The notes under the pieces are model-generated. The model saw nothing but the letters and a program-made list of their open reading frames with translations. It had not been told where the DNA came from and did not search any database. Shown piece after piece: positions 1 through 7,222 of a DNA stretch of 14,021 nucleotides (positions within the stretch are counted from its first letter, which is position 1; every line of letters starts with the position of its first letter). The stretch lies in NCBI GenBank assembly GCA_013152195.1, contig JAADGU010000114.1:1-14021 (forward strand). The letters run 5' to 3'. The DNA is from Nitrospirota bacterium (GTDB lineage: Bacteria; Nitrospirota; Thermodesulfovibrionia; Thermodesulfovibrionales; JdFR-85). The position numbers were made by a program, and so were the translations under genes.

Positions 1-261
1 GAGTATGCAATTGTTTCATCAAGGCTGGCTGGTATTCAGCCTGAACAGGTCCTTTACAGAATAACCATATACATTGAGACGACCAAGTCTGCTGGTAATG
101 GGCCGGATTTCCTCAGGGACAAGATTGGTAAGGATGTCCCTTTTTATACAAAGGAGAAACTACCTCCGCAGTTGTTTGGCAGGAAGGTGCGGGCAAGGGT
201 TCAGTTCAGGGGTGATGAGCGGGGAGGTCTCTTTTGGGTAAGGGATATAGAGATGAGATGA
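1..261 (+). CDS. 3' end of an unidentified protein gene
   Basis: An open frame enters from the left edge and stops at TGA 259-261, giving the last 86 residues. They begin EYAIVSSRLAGIQPEQVLYR and end in FWVRDIEMR. The segment alternates hydrophobic and charged residues, has several basic patches (GRKVRARVQFRGDERGG) and no obvious membrane helix or metal motif. I do not recognise the family. Its stop overlaps the start of the M6 protease gene as ATGA, so the two are probably cotranscribed and translationally coupled. The start lies outside the window, so length and any signal peptide are unknown. Confidence 0.75.
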   Translation, partial: EYAIVSSRLAGIQPEQVLYRITIYIETTKSAGNGPDFLRDKIGKDVPFYTKEKLPPQLFGRKVRARVQFRGDERGGLFWVRDIEMR

Positions 262-2576
262 GGACAGGATTAATTAGAGTTGTTTTCTGTGTATTTCAGG
301 TCTGTTTTCTAATCGGACTCCTGTGGATGGAGGAGTCCGGAGCGGTTGTGGCTGCCCCGGTTGAGCAAATTCTCAGACAGGGTGATGGAACAGAGTTTCC
401 TGCCCGGCAGTGGGGTGATAAATGGTCACACGGCTGGGAGACGTTAGAAGGGTATACTATTATCCGGGATAAGGTTACCGGAAACTGGATTTATGCCATG
501 ACAGACGGCAAGGGAAGGCTTGCGGCCTCTTCCCGGGTTGTTGAGATTGGACTCCCTGTTGGGTTAAAGATACGCATCAGGCCGGCCAAAAATGCCGTTC
601 TGGAAACCTCGCAGGATGAGTCTGTAAACTCTGCCGATACGCCTCAAAGAGTGGTGCCTCCCTCAGGGACGGCGAATATCCCTGTTATCCTCGTGAACTT
701 TAATAATACAACAACGACATACAACACGCTGGATTTTGATATCCTGCTTTTCGGTACCGGAAACAAGAGCATGAAGGACTACTATGAGGAGGTCTCATAC
801 GGTGCCTTCAGCATATCTCCTGGCCCGTCAGGTGGTGTTGTGGGATGGTACACGGCAGCAAATACGCATGACTACTATGGGGCCAATGATGTGAAAGGGT
901 GGGATAAATGGCCCGGAGACCTTGTTTACGAGGCTGTTGTGGCAGCAGACACTACGGTCGATTTTTCCGCCTATGATTCAGACGGGAACTGTTACGTGGA
1001 TGTGGTGGGAATAGTCCACCAGGGTACCGGTGAGGAGGTTGGTGAATCCTCGACAGATATCTGGTCCCATAGCTGGGATCTCGCCAGTGCCCGCAACTCC
1101 GGATACAGTAACTACGGTTCCTATGTCACGGGCGATTCGGATGCGGACTGTCCGGACGGTTATATTGTTAACGACTACATCATCATGCCGGAGCTTTATC
1201 AGTCCACTCCTTCGGTAGTACAGTCAACGATAGGTGTTTTTACCCATGAGTACGCCCATGCCCTGGGATTGCCGGACCTTTACGACACAGACGGCAGTTC
1301 CTCAGGAATAGGCAAGTGGGGGTTAATGGGTGCCGGGACATGGAACTATGTGTCAACCCTTGGGGATACCCCTGCCCATATGTCAGCATGGAGCAAATAC
1401 CGTCTTGGCTGGGTTACTCCAACCATGGTTACAGACAGCCTTAGTAATGAGTTTATAGATGCTGTGGCTACAGGTGCTGATGTGTATCAGCTTCTTCCAG
1501 GGAGTCCGGCTGCCGGCGGCGAATATTTTCTGGTTGAAAACCGGTATCGTGTAGGTGGTACTTTTGATGAGGGATTGCCGGGAGAGGGACTTGCCATATG
1601 GCATATAGATGAGAGCAGGCCAGACAATAACATTGAATGTTCTCCACCCGCTGACTGTTCGAAAAACCATTACAGGGTTTCACTCGTGCAGGCCGATGGT
1701 CTGTGGGACCTTGAAAGGGGCAAGAACAGCGGGGATGACGGCGACCTCTATCCCGGCTCTACGAATAATACGGCTTTTACAAGCACCAGCACTCCGTCCA
1801 GTCACTTATATAGCGGTCTGAGCAATATAGCTGACGTAACTGCAATCAGTCCTCCCCAATTAAACATGACGGCAACCCTTACAGTGTATCCAAATATATC
1901 AGTTGATCCATCATCAATTGATTTTGGAATCGTTGAGTTGAGTGATAACCCTCTATCCCGAAACTTAACTGTTACCAACTCAGGGCAAACACCTCTGGTG
2001 ACAGGCACGATCAGCATTCAAGGTAGAGATATGCAGGATTTTGTTATACGGCAGGATGAGTGTTCAAATCTGACCATAGCGCCCCGGGAAAACTGTGAGG
2101 TTGCTCTGATTTTTGCAGCTACATCATATGGATTAAAGCAGGCAACCCTTGTTATACCATCCAATGATCCTGATACCCCTGATGCAGAGGTACCCCTGAA
2201 AGGTTTGGCGGGGGCAGCCGGTGATAACTGGGACTGCTTTATTGCAACAGCAGCATATGGCAGTTACCTTGACCCGAATGTTAAGGTTTTAAGGGATTTC
2301 AGGGACAGGTGGCTGATTCCGGATTTCAGATTCCGGGTTTTAGATCTCAGATTTGAGGTTCCCAATGTTATTGGAAGGAAGTTTGTGAGGCTCTACTACA
2401 GGTATTCTCCGCCGGTAGCTGACTACATAAGAGAGCATGAGGGCCTGAGGGCGGGTACAAGGTTGGCATTGACGCCACTGGTTTACGGTATAAAATATCC
2501 CGGAGCTGCAATTGCAGCCGGAATGATCCTTGTCGTACTTGTAATACGTAGAATTCGCAGGGCAGCAGTTCAGTAG
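258..2576 (+). CDS. Secreted M6-family (immune inhibitor A-like) metalloprotease with CFI-box C-terminal sorting domain
   Basis: A 772-residue exported zinc protease. Residues 1-41 are a signal peptide (basic start, then CVFQVCFLIGLL), followed by an M6-type propeptide (GDKWSHGWETLEGYTI...). The zinc site is HEYAHALGLPD at 330-340, an HExxHxxGxxD motif, with a probable Met-turn at KWGLMG (Met357). Residues about 546-650 form a beta-sandwich of the choice-of-anchor D/ASH type (PSSIDFGIV...TNSG). The C-terminus starts CFIATAAYGS at 660-669 and ends in a hydrophobic helix plus Arg-rich tail, the known CFI-box-CTERM layout thought to sort proteins at the envelope. The start ATG 258 is chosen over a TTG at 234 because it forms an ATGA overlap with the upstream stop and puts the signal peptide near the N-terminus. 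The CFI box carries an unusual insertion (688-702). It likely degrades extracellular protein; substrate unknown. Confidence 0.9.
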   Translation: MRTGLIRVVFCVFQVCFLIGLLWMEESGAVVAAPVEQILRQGDGTEFPARQWGDKWSHGWETLEGYTIIRDKVTGNWIYAMTDGKGRLAASSRVVEIGLPVGLKIRIRPAKNAVLETSQDESVNSADTPQRVVPPSGTANIPVILVNFNNTTTTYNTLDFDILLFGTGNKSMKDYYEEVSYGAFSISPGPSGGVVGWYTAANTHDYYGANDVKGWDKWPGDLVYEAVVAADTTVDFSAYDSDGNCYVDVVGIVHQGTGEEVGESSTDIWSHSWDLASARNSGYSNYGSYVTGDSDADCPDGYIVNDYIIMPELYQSTPSVVQSTIGVFTHEYAHALGLPDLYDTDGSSSGIGKWGLMGAGTWNYVSTLGDTPAHMSAWSKYRLGWVTPTMVTDSLSNEFIDAVATGADVYQLLPGSPAAGGEYFLVENRYRVGGTFDEGLPGEGLAIWHIDESRPDNNIECSPPADCSKNHYRVSLVQADGLWDLERGKNSGDDGDLYPGSTNNTAFTSTSTPSSHLYSGLSNIADVTAISPPQLNMTATLTVYPNISVDPSSIDFGIVELSDNPLSRNLTVTNSGQTPLVTGTISIQGRDMQDFVIRQDECSNLTIAPRENCEVALIFAATSYGLKQATLVIPSNDPDTPDAEVPLKGLAGAAGDNWDCFIATAAYGSYLDPNVKVLRDFRDRWLIPDFRFRVLDLRFEVPNVIGRKFVRLYYRYSPPVADYIREHEGLRAGTRLALTPLVYGIKYPGAAIAAGMILVVLVIRRIRRAAVQ
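2319..2363 (+). repeat. Low-complexity insertion inside the CFI-box coding region
   Basis: Residues 688-702 (PDFRFRVLDLRFEVP) interrupt the CFI-box between DRWLI and NVIGRKFVRLYYRYSPP, which in family members as I remember them are nearly adjacent. The DNA is internally repetitive: GATTCCGGATTTCAGATTCC contains GATTCC twice, followed by AGATCTCAGATTTGAG. It resembles the small AGATTTC-type repeats scattered in many genomes of this kind. It keeps the reading frame. Confidence 0.4.
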
Positions 2577-2587
2577 AAAAGCCTGAC

Positions 2588-2627
2588 CCCGCCGCCGCGG
2601 GCTGAATGATAATTCGACGGCGGCGGG
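2588..2627. terminator. Strong GC hairpin between convergent protease genes
   Basis: CCCGCCGCCG (2588-2597) pairs perfectly with CGGCGGCGGG (2618-2627), with a 20-nt loop. It lies 11 nt past the M6 stop and 20 nt past the S8 stop, where a bidirectional terminator is expected. No U-run follows on the plus strand and only a short TTTT follows on the minus strand. It may therefore act by stabilising 3' ends or with Rho rather than as a classical intrinsic terminator. Confidence 0.5.
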
Positions 2628-2647
2628 ATCTGGAGTGATCCTCTCTT

Positions 2648-4612
2648 CTATGGAACGGTTATGGAGTCACTCGTCTCATTGTTGGCATCGGGGTTATATA
2701 TCCAGCCGTTCAGTGTTACATTGCTTACAGTGAAGGTAAAGGTTGTTCCGCTTGCCGGTCTTCTTACCCCGTCGGAGACCAGGGTTACTTTCCCTGCCGC
2801 ATCTGTTGTGCCATAGTCAGAATCAGATGTGGCCCCGCTCCAGTAACCGGAGACTGTTGCTCCTGCAACCGGAGCCCCATTGGCATCTGCAACGGTGACA
2901 GTCGCCAGTGCTGAGGTGATGTTCCTTCTTGATGTTGTCTGCAGGGCCATGTCAATACTTGCTATGTGCATGGAAGGCGGCTCAACAATGTTGGTGGTAA
3001 TGGTAACCGTAACGGTTTTTGAGTTATCAGAGGTGTTTGTCTCCCCTGCAACTACTGAGGCGCTGGCCTTCAGTAGATGGTCTCCGGGGGTGGCATTGAG
3101 GGTATCCCAGTAAAAGGTCTCTGTTGTTGAGGCCCCTGAAGTCAGGGCAATTGATCTGGAGCCTATCTCCACGCCGTCTGTGACATCGGTCAGAGTTAAT
3201 GTGAAGGTTTCGTAAAAATCTCCGGGGTTTGCCGCGGTTACGTTAATAGATACCGTGTCACCTGAGAGTGCAGAGGCAGGTGCAGTGATCTTCGTTACTG
3301 CAACATTATGAACCGGCTCTGCTGTGTATCCCAGCGCTGCTGCAGCATCCACTCTTCCCCATCCATAAGTCGCATCCCAACCCGGCGCCCCCAGATCCTT
3401 GGCAGTACTCTGCAGGACTTGTCTGACATTATCCGGCCCTGTAACACCTGAAGCAATTACAAGGGCGGCAACCCCGGCAACATGCGGAGTGGCCATGGAT
3501 GTGCCCTGGTAGTAAAAATAACCCCAATCTGTTGGGCTGCTGCCAAAGGTCTGCTGAAGGATTCCGTCTCCGAATCCATCGCCGTTCTGATCTACATTTG
3601 TATCTCCTCCAGGAGCAACAATATCCAGGTCAGGGCCGTAGTTGGAATAATAAGCCAGCGTTTCGTCGTAACGGGTAGCGCCTACTGCGATGACGTAAGC
3701 ATTATATGCAGCAGGATAGCTGATAACATCAGTACCATCATTACCGGCTGCAGCCACTATGGTTACTCCTTTGTTGTAAGCATAAGCAAGTGCCTCTTCC
3801 ATGGTAATGGATGCACTGGATCCTCCTAAGCTCATACTGATTATATCTGCACCGTTGTTGGCGGCAAAATAGATTCCATCTGCAATGTCGGTATAGGTGC
3901 CGGACCCCCTGCTGTCCAGGACCTTTACCGGCATAATGGAGGTATTAAAGGCTATTCCTGCCACGCCTATATTATTGTTTGTGCTCTGGGCTATGGTACC
4001 CGTAACATGGGTGCCGTGCCCTTCGTCGTCATTGGGGTGAGAGTCGTCATTGACAAAATCATAACCGGGTACGAAATTTGTTTCAGCAAGGTCAGGCGCC
4101 TGTTCATAGGTTACAGTCCTGTTCCTTCCTCTTGCAGCTGTGTCAATATAGTCCTCATAAGCCACTCCGGTGTCTATTACCGCTACTACCACACTGCTGT
4201 CCCCTGTATTAACTTCCCAGGCAGATTCCACATTGATTCCACCATACTTGTCATTGTAGAAGTTCCATTGGTAGGGGTATAAAGGGTCGTTGGGAATCCA
4301 GAATGCTTGGGCGATGTAGTTTGGTTCTGCATATTCAACATAGGGGTTTTTATTGTAAATATCCACCAGTTCCTCAACGGTCTTTCCGGCAGGGACCCTG
4401 AGACGGCTGAATTTTCCCTGCTTGCTTACGTAAAAGACCGCTGTGCCTTGCCTCTGGTTTATTCCTTTTATCGTTTCCTCAGAGACCCCGGGCTTGAATT
4501 TAACGACAATCTCGTCTTTTACAAAAGGACCCTGGCCAAAACTTGTGCCTGCAAATCCTAAAACCAGTAGACTTACCAGCACTGCAAACAGAATCTTTCC
4601 TATGTTTTTCAT
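2648..4612 (-). CDS. Secreted subtilisin-like serine protease (peptidase S8) with C-terminal beta-sandwich domains
   Basis: A 654-residue exported serine endopeptidase. Residues 1-27 are a signal peptide (MKNIGKILFAVLVSLLVLGF, ending SFGQ). Residues about 31-100 are an inhibitor-type propeptide (DEIVVKFKPG...YVEYAEPNY), as in thermitase or fervidolysin relatives. The catalytic domain, about 115-430, has Asp147 (AVIDTGV), His199 (GHGTHVTG), oxyanion Asn291 (AAAGNDG) and Ser372 (GTSMATPHVAG), so it should be active. DQNGDGFGD near 341-349 looks like a calcium loop. After it come a CARDB-like domain (about 433-540) and a Big_1/transthyretin-like domain (about 560-654: VTVADANGAPVAGATVSGYW), likely for surface or substrate binding. 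An open frame extends 41 codons further upstream, but ATG 4612 is preceded by GGAGGA with 7-nt spacing and begins the signal peptide. Convergent with the M6 protease; the pair suggests extracellular protein degradation. Confidence 0.93.
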   Translation of the reverse strand: MKNIGKILFAVLVSLLVLGFAGTSFGQGPFVKDEIVVKFKPGVSEETIKGINQRQGTAVFYVSKQGKFSRLRVPAGKTVEELVDIYNKNPYVEYAEPNYIAQAFWIPNDPLYPYQWNFYNDKYGGINVESAWEVNTGDSSVVVAVIDTGVAYEDYIDTAARGRNRTVTYEQAPDLAETNFVPGYDFVNDDSHPNDDEGHGTHVTGTIAQSTNNNIGVAGIAFNTSIMPVKVLDSRGSGTYTDIADGIYFAANNGADIISMSLGGSSASITMEEALAYAYNKGVTIVAAAGNDGTDVISYPAAYNAYVIAVGATRYDETLAYYSNYGPDLDIVAPGGDTNVDQNGDGFGDGILQQTFGSSPTDWGYFYYQGTSMATPHVAGVAALVIASGVTGPDNVRQVLQSTAKDLGAPGWDATYGWGRVDAAAALGYTAEPVHNVAVTKITAPASALSGDTVSINVTAANPGDFYETFTLTLTDVTDGVEIGSRSIALTSGASTTETFYWDTLNATPGDHLLKASASVVAGETNTSDNSKTVTVTITTNIVEPPSMHIASIDMALQTTSRRNITSALATVTVADANGAPVAGATVSGYWSGATSDSDYGTTDAAGKVTLVSDGVRRPASGTTFTFTVSNVTLNGWIYNPDANNETSDSITVP

Positions 4613-4643
4613 TTTTTCTTCCTCCTCTGATTCTGATAATGTT

Positions 4644-4680
4644 GCTTCCAACAACCATTTATTGCTGGTTTCGGGTTGTT
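4644..4680 (-). repeat. Copy 1 of a degenerate 37-nt dispersed repeat, in the 5' leader of the S8 gene
   Basis: The 37 nt match 7183-7219 at 30 positions without gaps. An exact 13-nt core GCTTCCAACAACC lies at one end and CTGGNTTCGG in the middle. This copy also makes a small hairpin on the minus strand: AACAACC at 4674-4680 (read on the minus strand) pairs with GGTTGTT at 4650-4656, with a 17-nt loop. It sits 31 nt upstream of the S8 start codon, inside the likely 5' UTR, so a regulatory role is possible but unproven. Confidence 0.35.
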
Positions 4681-4767
4681 CTGTTTTATTGTAGGAATTT
4701 TGACAGTAAGTCTTCGTGAGTTTTGGTTGCCGCAAATACTGCTGTTACTTATATTATATATCATATT

Positions 4768-6933
4768 TTATAAATTTGCCTGTTTGCGCAGCAGAGAGGC
4801 CCTTATAATTTTTGCCTCTTCAAAGCTTACCGTACCATTAAAATGTTCGACAACAGGCCTCAGGTTCCAGACCTGGAGGGTCAAAAAAAGCTTTTCCACG
4901 CTATTGCGCCTTGCGGGGTCAACGATACGGTCTATGTCAATGTCACGGCCATCCCTTATCAGTTGTTCCAGGTGCCCTGTGATTGTAGATATCGAGAGAT
5001 TACGTCTTTCTGCAATTACTTCTACTGACAGGCCCTCACTGAAAAGCTCATATGTCTTTTCAACGGTCTCCCCTTTTGTCTTTTTCTGTAACGGATTGAC
5101 AGGTGAGGCAGGATATTCCTTATCAGGAAGCTGGATGCCTGGGTTTTCGTTCAGGTATTCCTGTATCTCCATTACGAAATCGTCTCCGTAGCGTTCAAGC
5201 TTGGTATCCCCTACCCCGCTGATCCTTTTCATAGCCGCCAGAGTTGCGGGATAATACCTGCACATCTCGTGAAGACTCCGGTCTGAAAATATTATATACG
5301 GAGGTACCTGCTGCTCTTCGGCAAGGGTTTTACGCAAAACCCTGAGTCTTTTGAAGAGGTCCTTATCAAAGGGCTTGAATTCATCGTCTTTCACGTTCCG
5401 GCGGCTTGTCTTTGTCTCCTCCCTTTTCAATGCCGTAAGTTTCTCTTTTCCGTAGAGTATGTTTTGACCCTTTTCCGTAAGTTTCAGTACCGGATACTGA
5501 TCACCGTCCTGGCGTATAACGTCCTGGGCAAGGAGTTCATCAACAAGGAATCTCCAGTGGTTTTTATCCTTGTGACTGCCTGCCCCGTATGTCTTTATGG
5601 TGTTGTGCTGAAGCTCCCGGATACGCTTTGTATTGGCTCCTGTAACAATATCAATGATATGCCTGATTCCGAAGCGCTGACCAGTCCTTGACATGGCGGA
5701 CATCAGTATCTGAGCATCAATCGTAACGTCAACCTTTTCAACAGTGCCGGTGCAAATATCGCATGCGCCGCAATTTTCGTCTCCGTATTCCTCGCCAAAA
5801 TATCCAAGCAGGTGTCTGCGCCTGCAGACATTATGTGATGCATACCTTGCCATCTGATTCAGTTTCTCAGTGGCGATTGTCCGTTCCTTGTCTTCGGGCA
5901 TCTGATCAATAAAGTATCTGATTTTCGGGATGTCTCCCCTGCTGAAGAAGAGTGTGCACCAGGCTGGCTCACCGTCACGACCGGCTCGTCCTGTCTCCTG
6001 GTAATAGCTCTCGATATTCTTCGGCAAGTCAGCATGGATGACAAAACGGACATTTGACTTGTCTATCCCCATACCAAAGGCGATTGTTGCCACAATTACC
6101 GTCAACTCATCCCTGCTGAAGGCCTCCTGATTCCTCTTCCTTTGCTCAGGCGTCAACCCTGCATGGTAGGGCAGGGCCTTAATGCCGTTGGCTGTCAGAA
6201 AATCAGCCGTTTTGACAACAGAGTCACGTGTAGTGCAGTAAATGATGCCGGACTCATCAGTATGATCAGCAAGGAATTCCAGTATCTGTGATTCTACAGC
6301 AGTCTTTCCTGTTACCTGATAAAAGAGGTTCTGACGGTTAAATGAGGCACGCACCGTATATGGTGATCTGAGGCCGATCCTGCTGATAATATCTTCCTGA
6401 ACTCCGGGGGTGGCAGTGGCTGTAAAGGCTGCAACCGGAATGTTTGGGAAGACGCTGGTAATACTGGAGAGTCTCAGGTAGTCAGGGCGAAAGTCGTGTC
6501 CCCACTCAGAGATGCAATGTGCCTCGTCTATGGCAAAAAGGGAGACAGGTATGGTTTTCAGTGTCTCAATGAAATCAGGCATTGCAAAGCGTTCAGGTGC
6601 AATGTAGAGGAGCTCCAGGGCATGATTTCTCAGCCTTTGATAAACTTCGGACATCTCCCTGGGTTTGAGAGAGCTGTTTATAAGGGCTGTGGAGATGCCG
6701 TTTTCCAGTGCAGCATCAACCTGGTCCTTCATCAGGGCGATAAGGGGACTTATAACAACCACTGTCCCCTGCATTATCTTTGCTGGTAATTGATATTGAT
6801 AGCAGAGCGATTTTCCGCCCCCTGTAGGCATTACAGCAAAAACATCCCTGCCCTTCAGGATATTCTTTATAATCTCTTCCTGGTTCGGACGGAAGGCCTG
6901 AAAACCAAAAACTCTTTTTAATGTATCAAGCAT
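4768..6933 (-). CDS. recQ: ATP-dependent DNA helicase RecQ
   Basis: A 721-residue 3'-5' DNA helicase of recombination and replication-fork repair, acting in the cytoplasm. Helicase motifs are all present: Walker A PTGGGKS (36-42), DEAH box (136-139), TATAT (171-175) and motif VI QETGRAGRDG (312-321). A zinc-binding subdomain follows with Cys370, Cys388, Cys391 and Cys394, then a winged-helix RQC domain (about 405-500) and an HRDC domain (about 523-597). A C-terminal helix-turn-helix extension (about 620-721, HTH_40-like) is found in many bacterial RecQ proteins and makes it longer than the roughly 600-residue E. coli form. ATG 6933 is chosen because AGAGGT lies 4 nt upstream; an in-frame TTG at 6951 has no such site. 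The start is only 39 nt from the MITE-like element, whose insertion probably reshaped its leader or promoter. Confidence 0.96.
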   Translation of the reverse strand: MLDTLKRVFGFQAFRPNQEEIIKNILKGRDVFAVMPTGGGKSLCYQYQLPAKIMQGTVVVISPLIALMKDQVDAALENGISTALINSSLKPREMSEVYQRLRNHALELLYIAPERFAMPDFIETLKTIPVSLFAIDEAHCISEWGHDFRPDYLRLSSITSVFPNIPVAAFTATATPGVQEDIISRIGLRSPYTVRASFNRQNLFYQVTGKTAVESQILEFLADHTDESGIIYCTTRDSVVKTADFLTANGIKALPYHAGLTPEQRKRNQEAFSRDELTVIVATIAFGMGIDKSNVRFVIHADLPKNIESYYQETGRAGRDGEPAWCTLFFSRGDIPKIRYFIDQMPEDKERTIATEKLNQMARYASHNVCRRRHLLGYFGEEYGDENCGACDICTGTVEKVDVTIDAQILMSAMSRTGQRFGIRHIIDIVTGANTKRIRELQHNTIKTYGAGSHKDKNHWRFLVDELLAQDVIRQDGDQYPVLKLTEKGQNILYGKEKLTALKREETKTSRRNVKDDEFKPFDKDLFKRLRVLRKTLAEEQQVPPYIIFSDRSLHEMCRYYPATLAAMKRISGVGDTKLERYGDDFVMEIQEYLNENPGIQLPDKEYPASPVNPLQKKTKGETVEKTYELFSEGLSVEVIAERRNLSISTITGHLEQLIRDGRDIDIDRIVDPARRNSVEKLFLTLQVWNLRPVVEHFNGTVSFEEAKIIRASLLRKQANL

Positions 6934-6972
6934 GGTTACCTCTAAATTCAATCTGAAGTTTCACCCCTGTCG

Positions 6973-7123
6973 GCATAAGGAGAGCAATTGAAAAAATTCA
7001 TTAACTCGATGAAAATTCATTAATACAGTCTGAAACCTTTTGCCTGTCAGATTAAAGGCCGGAGCTTGATGAACCGTATATCAAGGTATCGAAAATGAAT
7101 TTTTTCAATTACTCTCCTTATGC
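6973..7123. mobile_element. MITE-like 151-bp element with 30-bp terminal inverted repeats
   Basis: The first 30 nt (6973-7002, starting GCATAAGGAGAG) are repeated inverted at 7094-7123 with a single mismatch. After a small internal loop CGAT (7007-7010) also pairs with ATCG (7088-7091). Inside are two smaller hairpins: CCTTT/AAAGG (7036-7040 with 7054-7058) and CTTGAT/ATCAAG (7065-7070 with 7080-7085). A short direct repeat AAAATTCATTAA occurs at 6993-7004 and 7012-7023. There is no coding capacity. If the outer GCA/TGC is incidental, TA flanks both ends at 6976-6977 and 7119-7120, as with IS630/mariner-type insertions. It sits between the aconitase and recQ genes, both on the minus strand. 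The rest of the 289-nt gap holds only the repeat near 7150-7219. Confidence 0.7.
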
Positions 7124-7149
7124 TTTCCTTAATCAAGGTTTATATTCAC

Positions 7150-7213
7150 CCGGATCCAGATATAAAAAGCCTCAATCATATCGCTTCCAACAACCTTTCA
7201 TCACTGGATTCGG
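7150..7213. repeat. Imperfect inverted repeat enclosing the second repeat core, downstream of the aconitase gene
   Basis: CCGGATCCAG (7150-7159) and CTGGATTCGG (7204-7213) are inverted repeats with one mismatch, bracketing 44 nt. The GCTTCCAACAACC core lies inside the bracket. The structure begins 9 nt past the aconitase stop codon on the minus strand. It could be a 3'-end hairpin or the remnant of a second small repeated element. No U-run follows. Confidence 0.35.
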
Positions 7214-7219
7214 TATGTT
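7183..7219 (-). repeat. Copy 2 of the degenerate 37-nt dispersed repeat
   Basis: It aligns without gaps to 4644-4680, 30 of 37 identical, in the same orientation. Here it falls in the 3' region of the aconitase gene rather than in a 5' leader, which argues against a gene-specific leader function and for a dispersed repeat family. Confidence 0.35.
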
Positions 7220-7222
7220 TTA

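Noticed and set aside
4613..4735. A 41-codon N-terminal extension of the S8 protease
   Set aside because: It would place a charged, Glu-rich segment before a clear signal peptide and run over the GGAGGA ribosome binding site; the nucleotides hold a 5' leader with a repeat.
4753..4758. Exact TATAAT on the minus strand as the S8 promoter
   Set aside because: It lies in a very AT-rich stretch with no -35 at an acceptable distance, so the match is likely chance.
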